A stretch of DNA of 33,059 bases from Planctomycetaceae bacterium (GTDB lineage: Bacteria; Planctomycetota; Planctomycetia; Planctomycetales; Planctomycetaceae), in the NCBI GenBank assembly GCA_021732845.1, contig JAKFUF010000115.1, positions 1 through 33,059 on the forward strand. Direction: 5' to 3'. This document shows, piece by piece, positions 23,334-32,707 of the stretch. The notes under the pieces are model-generated. The model did no database searches. It was not told the origin of the DNA and saw only the letters and a program-made list of their open reading frames with translations. Position 1 is the stretch's first letter, and every line of letters begins with the position of its first letter. The position numbers and the translations under genes are program-made.

Positions 23334-25352
23334 TCAGGGCAGTCCAACGAGTTCGCCAGCGGTCGCCGCGAACCTCAGCCTCTCTTCCGCTTTGAGAACA
23401 CCATACACGCGCTGGGCGGCGAGAAACGCCTTGGATTGTGCTTCTGCCGGGAGCGCCATTCCCGCCGGTGAATGACTGCCGCCGATGACCAACGGCCGTG
23501 GGGCAACCAGCGCCGCGAGTTGAGCCACATCGCCCACGTCACGGAGCAGTCGCGGCGCGGCGATGCCAAGCCGGAGGAATTTATAGGGTGCATCGGGAAC
23601 AAGGGTCGCTGGCGAGTTCCACAGTGCCACGCGGGAAAATCGGGTGTCCACAGCGGCGGTTCCCAGAGCCACAATTCCAGCGGCCCCCACACCGACCAGC
23701 GTTGCTCCCTTCGCGAGCTGAGGCTCACGTTCCATCAGCAGGTCCAACACGCGGCGCACATCCCAGATCCACTGGCCCAGCAAAGGCCGCCCGGTCAGCA
23801 CGCTCCATTCCCCGGAGTTGTGGTCATTCGCGCTGCCGATCTTGTCGCCGGCGACAGAAAATCGTCCGGTTGCCCGCAGGTCAACCAGCACGCGATCCCA
23901 GCCTGCCGATTCCAGTTCCTGACCAACCTCCGAAGTGGCGGTCGTTCCTTCCAGGTTCAGAATGATCGCGAGCTTCTTCGCTGGTTCTTTCCCACTCGCG
24001 GGCTTTGCCGCATGATGTTCCACAGCCACCTGAATTCCCGGCTCGGTTTCCACCAGATAGGTCTTCACCCCAGGTGCGGAAGGGTCGATGACGGTAGTTG
24101 TCAACGGCGACCGGGCCGGGAACCCGCCCAAAACTTTGCGGGACAATGTGTGCTTCAGCATCTCCGCCGTGGCTTCCCAATGCTCGGAGTGTAGGTGAGC
24201 CCGCGCGTTGTGAGCTTCCACCAGCTTCTGCGATTCCCGCGCGGCGAACTTTGGCAGGGTGACATGGTCGTCGGGGCGGGTGTCTCCTGGCCAGCAGCGC
24301 AGCGTTTCCGGATCCTCGACCTGCATTTCGGGTTCGGTAATCGGCATCCCCAGCCCCTCGCCCTTGAGATGCAGCGTCATCCAGCCATACATCGACTCAC
24401 GCATTTCCCGGTTGTAATCGTGTCCAGATTCAAACACGGCGTGCTTCAACTTCGCGTCGACATCGAACAACTCAAAGATTTTGCGTGCCCCGGCAAGCGA
24501 CTGTTCGGCCTCGCCCACCGAGAACTGGAATGCGTCGCGCGTGGCGCTGATCACCATCAGGGCACGCGGGGCGACCAGTCCCAACACGGCAGCTTCTTCG
24601 GTGTAGGAAAGGATGTCGGGAACGACCTCGCACAGGCAGCATGCAGCCGAAAGGTACGACTGCAGCCGACCCACCGAACAGGTGGGAACGACGCAGCCGA
24701 ACCGTTCGTCGAAGGCTCCGGCGTACATCGACTGGTTCCCGCCGCCGCTGGCCCCAGTGATTCCCAAACGCGTGCCATCCACTTCGGGCCGGCTCTGCAG
24801 ATAATCCACCGCCCGCATGTTCTCGTAGACCTGGATCCCCGACAGCGGCAGCCCGGCCGGCCACAGCGTGGCTCCCGTCATCTCGCCGTGATACTGGCCC
24901 AGTGTCTTCTCAATTCCCCGCTCACCCGCGCCGAAGGCATCCACCGCCAGCACGAAGAAACCGAGCTTCGCCAGGCCAATGCACCGCGCCTGTGGCACGG
25001 GATCCTGCTTCGCCCCCTTCCAGTGGCCATGCACACAAAGCACCGCCGGCCGTTTGCCCTCGCCGTCTGGAACATAAGCGTTGGCCGTCATCCAGACACC
25101 TGGTCGCGTCTGAAAGATGATCTTCTCCACGCGATACCCAGGTCGTTTCAGCTCGCCGAGAAGTTTGGGCTCGAGCGGGCAGTGTTCGGTAGGAAATCCG
25201 CCCCAGGACTCCAGCAGTTTGGCGCGAAGCCCGGCCTTCTGGCTGAGCCACGCCTCTTGGGTGGCGGGCGATTGATCGTGCTCGCGCAGCGTGCGGGCAC
25301 GGGCCTTGATGAACTCTTGAAACTGCTTGGCAGGCTCGGGCAGGTTCGGCAT
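23334..25352 (-). CDS. Acetyl-xylan-esterase-like alpha/beta hydrolase with second degenerate domain
   Basis: A 672-residue protein. Residues 60-330 form an alpha/beta hydrolase of the acetyl xylan esterase/dienelactone hydrolase group: oxyanion segment CVHGHWKG, nucleophile Ser202 in GASGGG, probable acid Asp273 (SATRDAF) and His311 (ESGHDYN). Residues 440-670 look like a second hydrolase domain (LAIILNLEG, RVLVDLRATG), but the nucleophile elbow reads GVGAAG (554-559), with no serine. No signal peptide is visible, so it probably acts in the cytoplasm, or is exported by another route. Likely role: removing ester groups from carbohydrate-derived substrates. The start ATG at 25352 is supported by its position at the first conserved residues. 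It lies 84 bases downstream of the sugar ABC ATPase on the same strand. Confidence 0.88.
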   Translation of the reverse strand: MPNLPEPAKQFQEFIKARARTLREHDQSPATQEAWLSQKAGLRAKLLESWGGFPTEHCPLEPKLLGELKRPGYRVEKIIFQTRPGVWMTANAYVPDGEGKRPAVLCVHGHWKGAKQDPVPQARCIGLAKLGFFVLAVDAFGAGERGIEKTLGQYHGEMTGATLWPAGLPLSGIQVYENMRAVDYLQSRPEVDGTRLGITGASGGGNQSMYAGAFDERFGCVVPTCSVGRLQSYLSAACCLCEVVPDILSYTEEAAVLGLVAPRALMVISATRDAFQFSVGEAEQSLAGARKIFELFDVDAKLKHAVFESGHDYNREMRESMYGWMTLHLKGEGLGMPITEPEMQVEDPETLRCWPGDTRPDDHVTLPKFAARESQKLVEAHNARAHLHSEHWEATAEMLKHTLSRKVLGGFPARSPLTTTVIDPSAPGVKTYLVETEPGIQVAVEHHAAKPASGKEPAKKLAIILNLEGTTATSEVGQELESAGWDRVLVDLRATGRFSVAGDKIGSANDHNSGEWSVLTGRPLLGQWIWDVRRVLDLLMEREPQLAKGATLVGVGAAGIVALGTAAVDTRFSRVALWNSPATLVPDAPYKFLRLGIAAPRLLRDVGDVAQLAALVAPRPLVIGGSHSPAGMALPAEAQSKAFLAAQRVYGVLKAEERLRFAATAGELVGLP

Positions 25353-25436
25353 GGAGGGTCCACAATCTATGCGAAGAGGCAGGACGATGGCCCATGTTGT
25401 CAGCCACGAGAAGTTCCAGCAAGGATCGGGGCAGAC

Positions 25437-26909
25437 TTATCCGTTGACGGCCGCGCTCAGCAGCGACTCCGCGGTCCACTCACCACTGGGGCGAACCGCC
25501 ACCAGCCGGCCGCGACACATGACGCCCACGCGATCGCAGACAGCAAGCAGTTCGGGGATGTAGGAGCTGACGAAGATGATCGCCTTGCCAGCGGCGGCCT
25601 GCTCCCCCATCAAGCGATAGATCTCGGACTTTGTGCCCACGTCAATTCCCCGTGTGGGCTCATCCAACAGTAGCACCTCCGCCTGCTGATGCAGCACGCG
25701 GGCAATGGCCACCTTCTGCTGATTGCCGCCGGACAGTTCAACAATTGTCTGTTCCGGCGAGGCCGCCTTGACCTGTAAGCGCTTCATCCAGTCCCGCACA
25801 GCGCGAGTTCTGCGCCAGAGATTGAGCCACCCGAACCGCGCATAGGGGGCAAGCCGACTGTAGGTCAGGTTGTCGGCGATCGACCGCGATTGGGCCAGCC
25901 CCTCACCCTTACGGTCTTCGGAAACCAGTCCCAGTCCCAAGCCGATCCGGGCATGGGGAGATGCCGACGAAGATTTGCCAGCCACCTTCACCGCCCCGCT
26001 TTGGACGGCGTCGAGTCCGTAGACGCAGCGGATGAGTTCCGTGCGGCCGGAACCAACCAGGCCCGCCAGGCCCAGAATCTCGCCGGCGTGGAGTTCGATG
26101 GTTGCCCCGCGTGGCATCTTTGTCCCAGTCAAGGATTGCAGGCTCAGAACCGGGGCTCCCGCCGTGTGGGGCACCGTGGGGAACAAGTCCTTGACATCGC
26201 GGCCGACCATCAGGGCCACAATCTGGGCCTCCGTGGCTCCCGCCAGCGGCCCCGAACCGGCCACTTGTCCGTCGCGCAACACGGTGTACCGCGACGCCAC
26301 GCGGCGGACTTCTTCCAGAAAGTGGCTGATATAAATGATCGCATGTCCCGATTGCCGCAGGCGGTCGATGACGGTGAACAGGTGCTCGGCGTCGGCCTGG
26401 GTGAGCGAACTGGTGGGTTCGTCAAACACAATCACCCGCGCATCAAGCACGAGGGCCCGGGCGATCTCCACCAGTTGCTGGACCGCCACCGACAGCGCAC
26501 GAACCGGAGTGTCCAGCGGCAGGTTCGGGTGCCCAAGTGTCGCCAGGGCTGTCCGCACGCGCGATCGCTGCTGGCCGCGGTTCAGCAGTGGTCCGAAGCG
26601 GGCTTCCTGCCCCAGCATGATGTTGTCCTCGACGCTCAGGTCGGGTGCCAGGTTCAGTTCCTGGTAGATCATGGCGACGCCGGCCTGCCGCGCGGCGTGC
26701 GGATCGGCTGGCCGATATGGCTGGCCGGAAATGCTCATCACCCCCGCATCCGGCAACTGCGCGCCGCTGAGAATCTTCATCAACGTGCTCTTACCCGCTC
26801 CATTCTCACCAATCAGGGCCAGCACCTCCCCCGCCTCCAGCGACAGCGAGACATTCCGCAGAGCCTGAGTGGCTCCAAACTGCTTTGAAATGCCGTGCAG
26901 TGTCAACAT
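25437..26909 (-). CDS. Sugar ABC transporter ATP-binding protein, RbsA/MglA type
   Basis: A 490-residue double ABC ATPase for monosaccharide uptake. The first domain has Walker A GENGAGKST (34-42), a weak signature LSVAVQQ, and Walker B VIVFDEPTSSLT. The second domain has the degenerate Walker A GLVGSGRTEL typical of this family, a full signature LSGGNQQK and LLLDEPTRGID. The ATG at 26909 is chosen because it starts at the conserved MLTLHGISKQFG; upstream in-frame sequence is not family-like. Known members work with an RbsC-type permease and a periplasmic sugar-binding protein; neither gene is in the window, so this is an orphan ATPase or has distant partners. Confidence 0.95.
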   Translation of the reverse strand: MLTLHGISKQFGATQALRNVSLSLEAGEVLALIGENGAGKSTLMKILSGAQLPDAGVMSISGQPYRPADPHAARQAGVAMIYQELNLAPDLSVEDNIMLGQEARFGPLLNRGQQRSRVRTALATLGHPNLPLDTPVRALSVAVQQLVEIARALVLDARVIVFDEPTSSLTQADAEHLFTVIDRLRQSGHAIIYISHFLEEVRRVASRYTVLRDGQVAGSGPLAGATEAQIVALMVGRDVKDLFPTVPHTAGAPVLSLQSLTGTKMPRGATIELHAGEILGLAGLVGSGRTELIRCVYGLDAVQSGAVKVAGKSSSASPHARIGLGLGLVSEDRKGEGLAQSRSIADNLTYSRLAPYARFGWLNLWRRTRAVRDWMKRLQVKAASPEQTIVELSGGNQQKVAIARVLHQQAEVLLLDEPTRGIDVGTKSEIYRLMGEQAAAGKAIIFVSSYIPELLAVCDRVGVMCRGRLVAVRPSGEWTAESLLSAAVNG

Positions 26910-27105
26910 GATGAATTCTTGCCGGAAGTGCAGTCCGATCGGTACCGAGAGGTCGAGTATAGAGGCTGACCGCGGGCAAATGCAGGGAGAAGGAATCGAC
27001 ACCGATCTTGGGTGACAGAAAAGCCGCTCCCTTCGCTTTCCGCAGCGCGGATGCCTATTATTCCGCATGTCGGAGACATTCGAAACTTATGCATGCGGAG
27101 CAGAC

Positions 27106-28707
27106 ATGAGACGTTCAAAGTGGCGGGTGGCAGGGCTGGCGGTGCTGGCCGTTGTGGTTTTGGCGACGGCGGCGCAGGCGCAGCAGCCGACAGTGGTGTT
27201 CTCCATCCGCGGCATTGATGCCGTGCTGGATGACGCCAATTTTGTTGGCGAGGAAGTGGGACAGGAAGATATAAAGTCGAAGGCCGATTCGCTCGTGGAG
27301 CAATTTACGGGTGGCAAGGGGCTCGCGGGAATCGACCGGACGAAGCCCCTTGGGATGTATTGGACCGCGTCGGCGGACGGCCCGCAGGCGCAGCCGGTGC
27401 TGTTTGTGCCTGTTTCAGACGCCGACGACCTCAAAGAACTGATCAAGATGTTCGCCCCCGATCTGGACGAGGACGACGATGGAACTTGGTCGGCGAATGT
27501 GGGCGGAAACAAGGTGTCTGGAAAGGTGTCCGGCGGCTATCTGTTCATCAGCCAAGAACTGCCAGCCAAGCTGGCAGATCCGGCAAAGATCGCCAGCGCC
27601 AAGTACGATATCGCCCTGGATGTCAACGTCGCTGGCATTCCGGCAGAACTTAAGGAGCAGTTCCTGCAACAGATGGATGCCCAGGCCGAAAGGTCTCAGG
27701 AGAACCTCCCGGACGCCAAGAATGAAGCGGAAAAAATGAGCCGCGAATGGGGACGGAAGACCACACTCGCCATGTTCAAGTCGATCGTGAATGACGGCGA
27801 CAAGATCACCATTGGAGTGGATATGGATGAGAAGTCCCGTCTCGGAACGATTGAGATCGGGCTGACAGGGAAGGCCGGCACCGGCCTGGCCTCGGCACTG
27901 ACTGCCTATGGCAAGATCCAGCCGGCATTTGCTGGACTCGGTTCGGAGACCGCGCCGTTCCGATTGGTCGTATCGCACCCGGTACCTGCCAGTGCGATGG
28001 AGTTGGATTCCTTCTTCGCCTCCGCGAAGTCCATGCTCCATAAAGCAGTCGATGAGGACGAGAAGCTGGACACCGACACAGAACGAACGGCGGCCAAGGG
28101 ACTGCTGGACAGGGGCCTGGCGATCGCCCTGGCCACGGCGAAGACCGGCGCGCTGCACTCGGCGTTTGTTCTGGAATCCGGTGGCGACAACCCACGTTTC
28201 ATCGAAGCGATCAAGGTGGCCAACGGCGAGGAGGCCGGCAAACTGGTCGACGAAGTGGTCAAACTGTCGAAGGACGACCCACGGATCGGCAAGGTGAAGC
28301 TGGATGCCGCCAAACACGGCGGCGCGCGGATCCATGAAGTGGAGGTGGATGACGAAGATGCGGAGGAGATGTTCGGTGAAGACCCGCTGCATCTCGCCTT
28401 CCGCACCGACAGCATGTGGATCTCTCTGGGTGGAAAAAATCTGGACGCACTCAAGAAGGCACTCGACACTAAGCCGGCCTCCAAGACGGCCACTTCGCCA
28501 ATTTCTTTGCAGGCCAAGCCCGCAGCCCTGATCGTGCTGATACATGGTGACGATTCCGACGAGGACATCGTCGAGAGCGCGAAGGAAATTGCCGGCAAGC
28601 CTGGTGACAAGCTGAACATTGACATCGCACCGACTCCTGGCGGTGCCAAGCTGCGGATCGTGTTCGGCCTGGACCTGCTGGGTCTGGCGGATCAGTCCGA
28701 AGAGTAA
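27106..28707 (+). CDS. Secreted protein of unknown function, 533 residues
   Basis: The ATG at 27106 has GGAG 5 bases upstream and yields a clean signal peptide (MRRSKWRVAGLAVLAVVVLA, cleaved after AQA). An in-frame ATG at 27067 would add 13 residues and spoil it. The mature protein is acidic, with stretches such as DLDEDDDGTW and EVDDEDAEEM, and alternates beta strands and helices in what looks like repeated modules beginning near SIRGIDAVLDD and again near LVVSHPVPASAMELD. I do not recognise the family. It probably works in the periplasm or outside the cell. A long palindrome follows the stop after 25 bases and probably ends its transcript. Confidence 0.82.
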   Translation: MRRSKWRVAGLAVLAVVVLATAAQAQQPTVVFSIRGIDAVLDDANFVGEEVGQEDIKSKADSLVEQFTGGKGLAGIDRTKPLGMYWTASADGPQAQPVLFVPVSDADDLKELIKMFAPDLDEDDDGTWSANVGGNKVSGKVSGGYLFISQELPAKLADPAKIASAKYDIALDVNVAGIPAELKEQFLQQMDAQAERSQENLPDAKNEAEKMSREWGRKTTLAMFKSIVNDGDKITIGVDMDEKSRLGTIEIGLTGKAGTGLASALTAYGKIQPAFAGLGSETAPFRLVVSHPVPASAMELDSFFASAKSMLHKAVDEDEKLDTDTERTAAKGLLDRGLAIALATAKTGALHSAFVLESGGDNPRFIEAIKVANGEEAGKLVDEVVKLSKDDPRIGKVKLDAAKHGGARIHEVEVDDEDAEEMFGEDPLHLAFRTDSMWISLGGKNLDALKKALDTKPASKTATSPISLQAKPAALIVLIHGDDSDEDIVESAKEIAGKPGDKLNIDIAPTPGGAKLRIVFGLDLLGLADQSEE

Positions 28708-28732
28708 CGCCGTCACGTCGCCACCCAACGCT

Positions 28733-28813
28733 TCACAAGCCTGAACCGTGAGCGAATCTCTGGCCGCATGCAGTTTGCGTGCGACAGAGTTTCGCTGCGT
28801 TTCAGGCTTGTGA
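28733..28813. repeat. Long interrupted palindrome (REP-like hairpin)
   Basis: Outer arms TCACAAGCCTGAA (28733-28745) and its exact complement (28801-28813), 13 bp. After small internal loops the inner stem pairs AGCGAA (28751-28756) with TTCGCT (28791-28796), then CTCT with AGAG, then GCATGCA with TGCGTGC allowing a G-U pair. There is no U-run. It may end the preceding transcript or be a dispersed palindromic repeat. Confidence 0.8.
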
Positions 28814-28969
28814 CGTGAATGGAACGTTTCGCGGCGGTTACAGCCTTGGCGTTTTTGTCGCCGGTATTCTCGCAATCCTCATCGTCCCAACATTTGAGCT
28901 TCACAATCCGGCGATATCGTTCGGTTTGAGACAACCGTCAAACTGGATGGGCAGCCGCTCCCGGACGCC

Positions 28970-29278
28970 GTGGTCACCTTTGAAGATGCGGAAGGTCAAT
29001 TCTCCTACGGTCTGACGGATGCCAGCGGTCATTACGAGTTGCATTTCGATTCCGTCGCGCTTGGAGTTCGGAAAGGGCGAAAGACTGTGCGAATCAGCAC
29101 AACCCAGAAGATTCCCGGACTCAATGGCGACGAAGAGGCGGGGGAGGCCAACACCGAACGGCCCGAGGCCCAGTCCGTGGCTGAACGCGTTCCATCGAAG
29201 TACAACTCGGCCACCAAACTCGCGGAAGAAGTCACGAGTGCGAAGACTGTGTATGATTTTGAACTTGCTTCAAAGTGA
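28970..29278 (+). CDS. Carboxypeptidase-regulatory/transthyretin-like small protein, 5' end unclear
   Basis: From a GTG at 28970, 102 residues. The frame is open further back to a TGA near 28897, and translation of that part (TTVKLDGQPLPDAVVTFEDA) clearly belongs to the domain: a beta-sandwich of the type found in many small planctomycete lipoproteins, with GLTDASGHYEL and the VRISTT strand, ending ERVPSKYNSATKL and YDFELASK. Such proteins normally begin with a secretion signal. Here the hydrophobic, signal-like sequence (GVFVAGILAILIVPTF, from a GTG at 28815) is in a different frame, so the gene may be frameshifted or have a sequence error. Function unknown; exported if intact. Confidence 0.6.
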   Translation: MVTFEDAEGQFSYGLTDASGHYELHFDSVALGVRKGRKTVRISTTQKIPGLNGDEEAGEANTERPEAQSVAERVPSKYNSATKLAEEVTSAKTVYDFELASK

Positions 29279-29341
29279 TCGGCCTCTTCGCCGCTGTCGA
29301 GTCCCGTTGAGTTCACGCAAGTCGTCCTGCGAGGCTATTCA

Positions 29342-30913
29342 ATGCTCTGGTCTGCCACTCCGTTCTCCGCGTCCTCCCGGTTGGATCGCCGGTCGTTTCT
29401 GCAAACGACATCTCTGGCCGCGGCTGCGGTGTGGGCGTCTCGGGCAGAGGGCGTGGTGCTGCAATCCCCCAAGCTGAGTGACTCGCCCTTCAAGCTGGGT
29501 GTTTGCAGCGGTGACCCAACCACCGATGGCTTCGTGATCTGGACGCGGCTGGCACCCAAGCCGCTGGAGGGCGGCGGGATGCCGATGGAGGCGGTCGAGG
29601 TCGCTTGGGAAGTGGCCGATGATGAGCAGTTTTCGAAAGTCGTGAAGCAGGGAAAGACGACTGCCACGCCAGACTGGGCGCACTCCGTCCATGTCGAAGT
29701 CGAGGGGCTGCTGCCCGATCGCTGGTATTTCTACCGCTTTCATGCCGCTGGTGAGGCCAGCCCAGTCGGCCGGGCTCGAACATTCCCGGCCACTGACGCC
29801 AAGCCGCAGCGGCTGCGGTTCGCCTTCGCCTCCTGTCAGCACTACGAAGCCGGGTTCTACACTGCCTACGAACACATGCTCCGCGATGACCTTGACGTTG
29901 TGGCTCATCTGGGGGACTACATCTACGAGGGCAAGGCCACCGTAGGGAAGGTGCGAGAGCACAACAGCGACGAGATCGATTCGCTGTTCGACTACCGTAA
30001 CCGACATGCCCTCTACAAGGGCGACCCATTACTGCAGGCGGCGCATCAAAGGTTCCCGTGGATCGTCACCTGGGATGATCACGAGGTCGACAACAATTAC
30101 GCCGGCTCGATTTCGGAACAGCCCAGTGTCAAGCCGGACGCCCTGCTGGCCCGCCGGGCGCGGGGGTACCAGGCCTATTATGAACACATGCCATTGCGGC
30201 GCTCGGCGATTCCCCATGGGCCGGACATGCGATTGTACCGAAGGGTCAGCTTCGGGCCACTCGCCGAGTTCTACGTTCTGGACACGCGACAGTTCCGCAC
30301 AGATCAGCCCAACGGCGACGGTTTAAAGGATCCCGGCACCGCGGCGCTCGATCCGGCAGCCACGATGCTCGGAGAAGAACAGGAACGCTGGCTCGTTGCC
30401 GGGCTGGGAATATCGAAGGCCCGCTGGAACATCCTGGCACAGCAGGTGATGTTTGCCCGCGTGGATCGCAAACCGGGCGACGCGGTCGGCTGCAGCATGG
30501 ACCAGTGGCCCGGCTACGAAATGAACCGTCGCCGGATTCTCGAAACCTTTCAGGAGCGGCATGTTTCCAACCCGGTCGTTTTAACCGGCGACATCCACAG
30601 CAACTGGGCCAACAATCTGGTGATTGACTTCAAGGGTGGCGAGCCGCTGGTGGTCGGCAGCGAGTTTGTCGGAACTTCGATCAGCTCCGGGGGCGACGGC
30701 AAACCCAACAGTGACACCGCGCAGGTCAAGGCCGAGAACCCGTTCGTCAAGTTCTTCAATGCGGAGCGGGGCTACGTCCGCTGCGACGTGTCGCCAAAAC
30801 TGTGGCAAACCGACTATCGGACGGTTGAATTCGTCACCCGCCCGGAGGCCCCGGTAACAACCCGCGCCTCCTTTGTCATTGAAGACGGAGTGCCGGGCAT
30901 GCATCCGGCCTGA
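29342..30913 (+). CDS. phoD: Alkaline phosphatase PhoD family, Tat-exported
   Basis: A 523-residue phosphatase/phosphodiesterase. The N-terminus carries a twin-arginine signal: SRLDRRSFLQTTSLAAAAVW, with Arg16-Arg17. A beta-sandwich N-terminal domain (FKLGVCSGDPTTDGFVIWTR) precedes the metallophosphatase core: FASCQHYE, AHLGDYIYEG, WDDHEVDNNY and VVLTGDIHSNWANN, which supply the Fe/Ca ligands known for PhoD. It hydrolyses phosphomonoesters and diesters outside the cytoplasmic membrane. The ATG at 29342 has GAGG 7 bases upstream. There is no visible Pho box. It follows the transthyretin-like gene by 63 bases on the same strand. Confidence 0.95.
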   Translation: MLWSATPFSASSRLDRRSFLQTTSLAAAAVWASRAEGVVLQSPKLSDSPFKLGVCSGDPTTDGFVIWTRLAPKPLEGGGMPMEAVEVAWEVADDEQFSKVVKQGKTTATPDWAHSVHVEVEGLLPDRWYFYRFHAAGEASPVGRARTFPATDAKPQRLRFAFASCQHYEAGFYTAYEHMLRDDLDVVAHLGDYIYEGKATVGKVREHNSDEIDSLFDYRNRHALYKGDPLLQAAHQRFPWIVTWDDHEVDNNYAGSISEQPSVKPDALLARRARGYQAYYEHMPLRRSAIPHGPDMRLYRRVSFGPLAEFYVLDTRQFRTDQPNGDGLKDPGTAALDPAATMLGEEQERWLVAGLGISKARWNILAQQVMFARVDRKPGDAVGCSMDQWPGYEMNRRRILETFQERHVSNPVVLTGDIHSNWANNLVIDFKGGEPLVVGSEFVGTSISSGGDGKPNSDTAQVKAENPFVKFFNAERGYVRCDVSPKLWQTDYRTVEFVTRPEAPVTTRASFVIEDGVPGMHPA

Positions 30914-31039
30914 TCGCCGGCGGCAGATCCAAAGTGAAACGACGAGAACAACGCACCTGCGTTCCTCGTGCGCGCCTGCCGTTCGCGATAGACTCTTGGG
31001 GGATAGTGTCTCTCGTTCCCCGATTGTGCGGACTGACCC

Positions 31040-32707
31040 TTGGAACTCGCTCCCATTCGTGTGTGGCGCAACCTCGGCCGCATGCGGAAGATTGTCACGG
31101 TCTTGCTGAATCATGGATTCGGCGATGTCGTCGAACGCCTCCAACTGGGCGGATATCTTCGCTGGTGGCGGAGGGTTGTGCGGCGGAAGAAGGAGCCACA
31201 GCACCCGTTCACGCGAGCGGAACGGATCCGACTGGCGATGGAGGAACTGGGACCGACGTTTGTGAAGTTCGGCCAGGTGATGAGCACCCGCCCCGATCTC
31301 GTGCCGGCACCGGTGATTGAGGAGTTGCGGAAGCTTCAGGAGAACGTCCCGCCGTTTTCCCCCAAGGAAGCTGTGCGCCTGGTGGAAGAGGAGTTGGGTG
31401 GGCGTTGCTCGCGGCTGTTTCAGAAATTCGAGCCACAGCCGATCGCGGCGGGTTCGCTGGGCCAGGTGCATCGGGCCACGCACATGAGCGGGGTGCCGCT
31501 GGCGGTGAAGATCCGCCGCCCAAATGTCGTGGGCGAGATGGAACGCGACCTGTCGCTGCTCACCAATCTGGCGGAACTGGTGGAGCGGCACATCCCTGAA
31601 GCCGAGATCTTTGATCCCAAAGGACTGGTGGCTCAATTTGCCCGTTCCATCCGCCGGGAACTCAACTTCACGCGCGAAGGCCGCACGCTCGACGAGTTCC
31701 GCCGCCTGTTCCGCAACGATGCCACGCTGTTCATCCCTCGTGTCTATTGGGAGCTGTCGTCCGAGAGCGTGGTGACGATGGATTTCCTGGAGGGGATCCG
31801 CATCAACGATCTGGAGGGCCTGCGGGCAGCCGGACTCAATCCAGCAGAAATTGCGGCGAATGGAGCGCGCATCTTTATCAAGATGGCGTTCGAGTTCGGC
31901 CTGTTTCATGGGGACCCGCATCCGGGCAACATGAAGATCCTGCCCAACGGTGTCATCGGCTTGCTGGACTACGGCATGGTGGGCCGACTGGAGGAGGACA
32001 AGCGGGAGCAGTTGATCGACCTGCTGGTCGCTGTATCCCGCGGCGATGTGCGGCAGTGCGTGGACCAGGTGCTGCTCTTGGGAAAGCCGATCCATCCGGT
32101 CGACAGCGCCGTGCTGCGGTCCGATGTGCGGGACTTCATCGAGTCGTATTACGGTGTCGGCCTCGAACGGATCAACGTCGGCAACCTGCTGTCGGACTTC
32201 GTGGGAATCCTGTCGAATCACGGGATTCGCTACCCGGCCGATTTCATGCTGCTGATCCGCGCGATCATCACGCTGGAAGGCGTCGGACGCCAACTGGACC
32301 CCGATTTCAACATCGCCGCGCATCTGGCACCGCAGATCGAACTGATCGTGAGGGAGCGTTACAACCCGCGACGAATGGCGGCGAAGGGATTCCGAGATCT
32401 CCGCGACCTGCTGGGGGTGCTGCACGAACTGCCAGGTCAGGTCGGCCGGACGCTCGAGAAGCTCAGCACCGACAAGCTGGAGATCCAGATCGAACACCGG
32501 CACTTGAACCATCTCGTGACGGAACTTGAACGCTCCAGCAACCGGCTCGTCGTGGGGTTGGTGATGTCCGCCCTGATCCTTGCGTCCGCGGTGGTCATTC
32601 ATGTCAGCGGCGTCCAGGCATGGTGGCTCAGCGGGCCTGCGTTTTTGCTGTCCAGCTTCCTCGGCATGTGGCTCATCTACGGCGTGTTCCGCAGCGGCCG
32701 CCTGTGA
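31040..32707 (+). CDS. UbiB/ABC1/ADCK atypical kinase-like protein
   Basis: A 555-residue membrane-attached protein of the UbiB family. Family hallmarks are the KFGQ motif (76-79, in FVKFGQVMSTRPDLVP), the Ala-rich nucleotide loop AAGSLGQVH (136-144), the lysine in AVKIRRP (157), HGDPHPGN (290-297) and the metal-binding Asp310 in LLDYGMVG. Two hydrophobic spans end the protein (about 510-550). Known members support quinone or other isoprenoid lipid metabolism and act as ATPases rather than ordinary protein kinases. The start is a TTG at 31040 with GGA 8 bases upstream; it keeps the family-typical start (IRVWRNLGRMRKIVTVLL). An ATG at 31082 is the alternative. No other quinone genes are nearby. 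Confidence 0.92.
   Translation: MELAPIRVWRNLGRMRKIVTVLLNHGFGDVVERLQLGGYLRWWRRVVRRKKEPQHPFTRAERIRLAMEELGPTFVKFGQVMSTRPDLVPAPVIEELRKLQENVPPFSPKEAVRLVEEELGGRCSRLFQKFEPQPIAAGSLGQVHRATHMSGVPLAVKIRRPNVVGEMERDLSLLTNLAELVERHIPEAEIFDPKGLVAQFARSIRRELNFTREGRTLDEFRRLFRNDATLFIPRVYWELSSESVVTMDFLEGIRINDLEGLRAAGLNPAEIAANGARIFIKMAFEFGLFHGDPHPGNMKILPNGVIGLLDYGMVGRLEEDKREQLIDLLVAVSRGDVRQCVDQVLLLGKPIHPVDSAVLRSDVRDFIESYYGVGLERINVGNLLSDFVGILSNHGIRYPADFMLLIRAIITLEGVGRQLDPDFNIAAHLAPQIELIVRERYNPRRMAAKGFRDLRDLLGVLHELPGQVGRTLEKLSTDKLEIQIEHRHLNHLVTELERSSNRLVVGLVMSALILASAVVIHVSGVQAWWLSGPAFLLSSFLGMWLIYGVFRSGRL

Noticed and set aside
24195-25673. A 492-codon plus-strand frame
   Set aside because: It lies opposite the esterase and the end of the sugar ABC ATPase; composition is typical of antisense translation.
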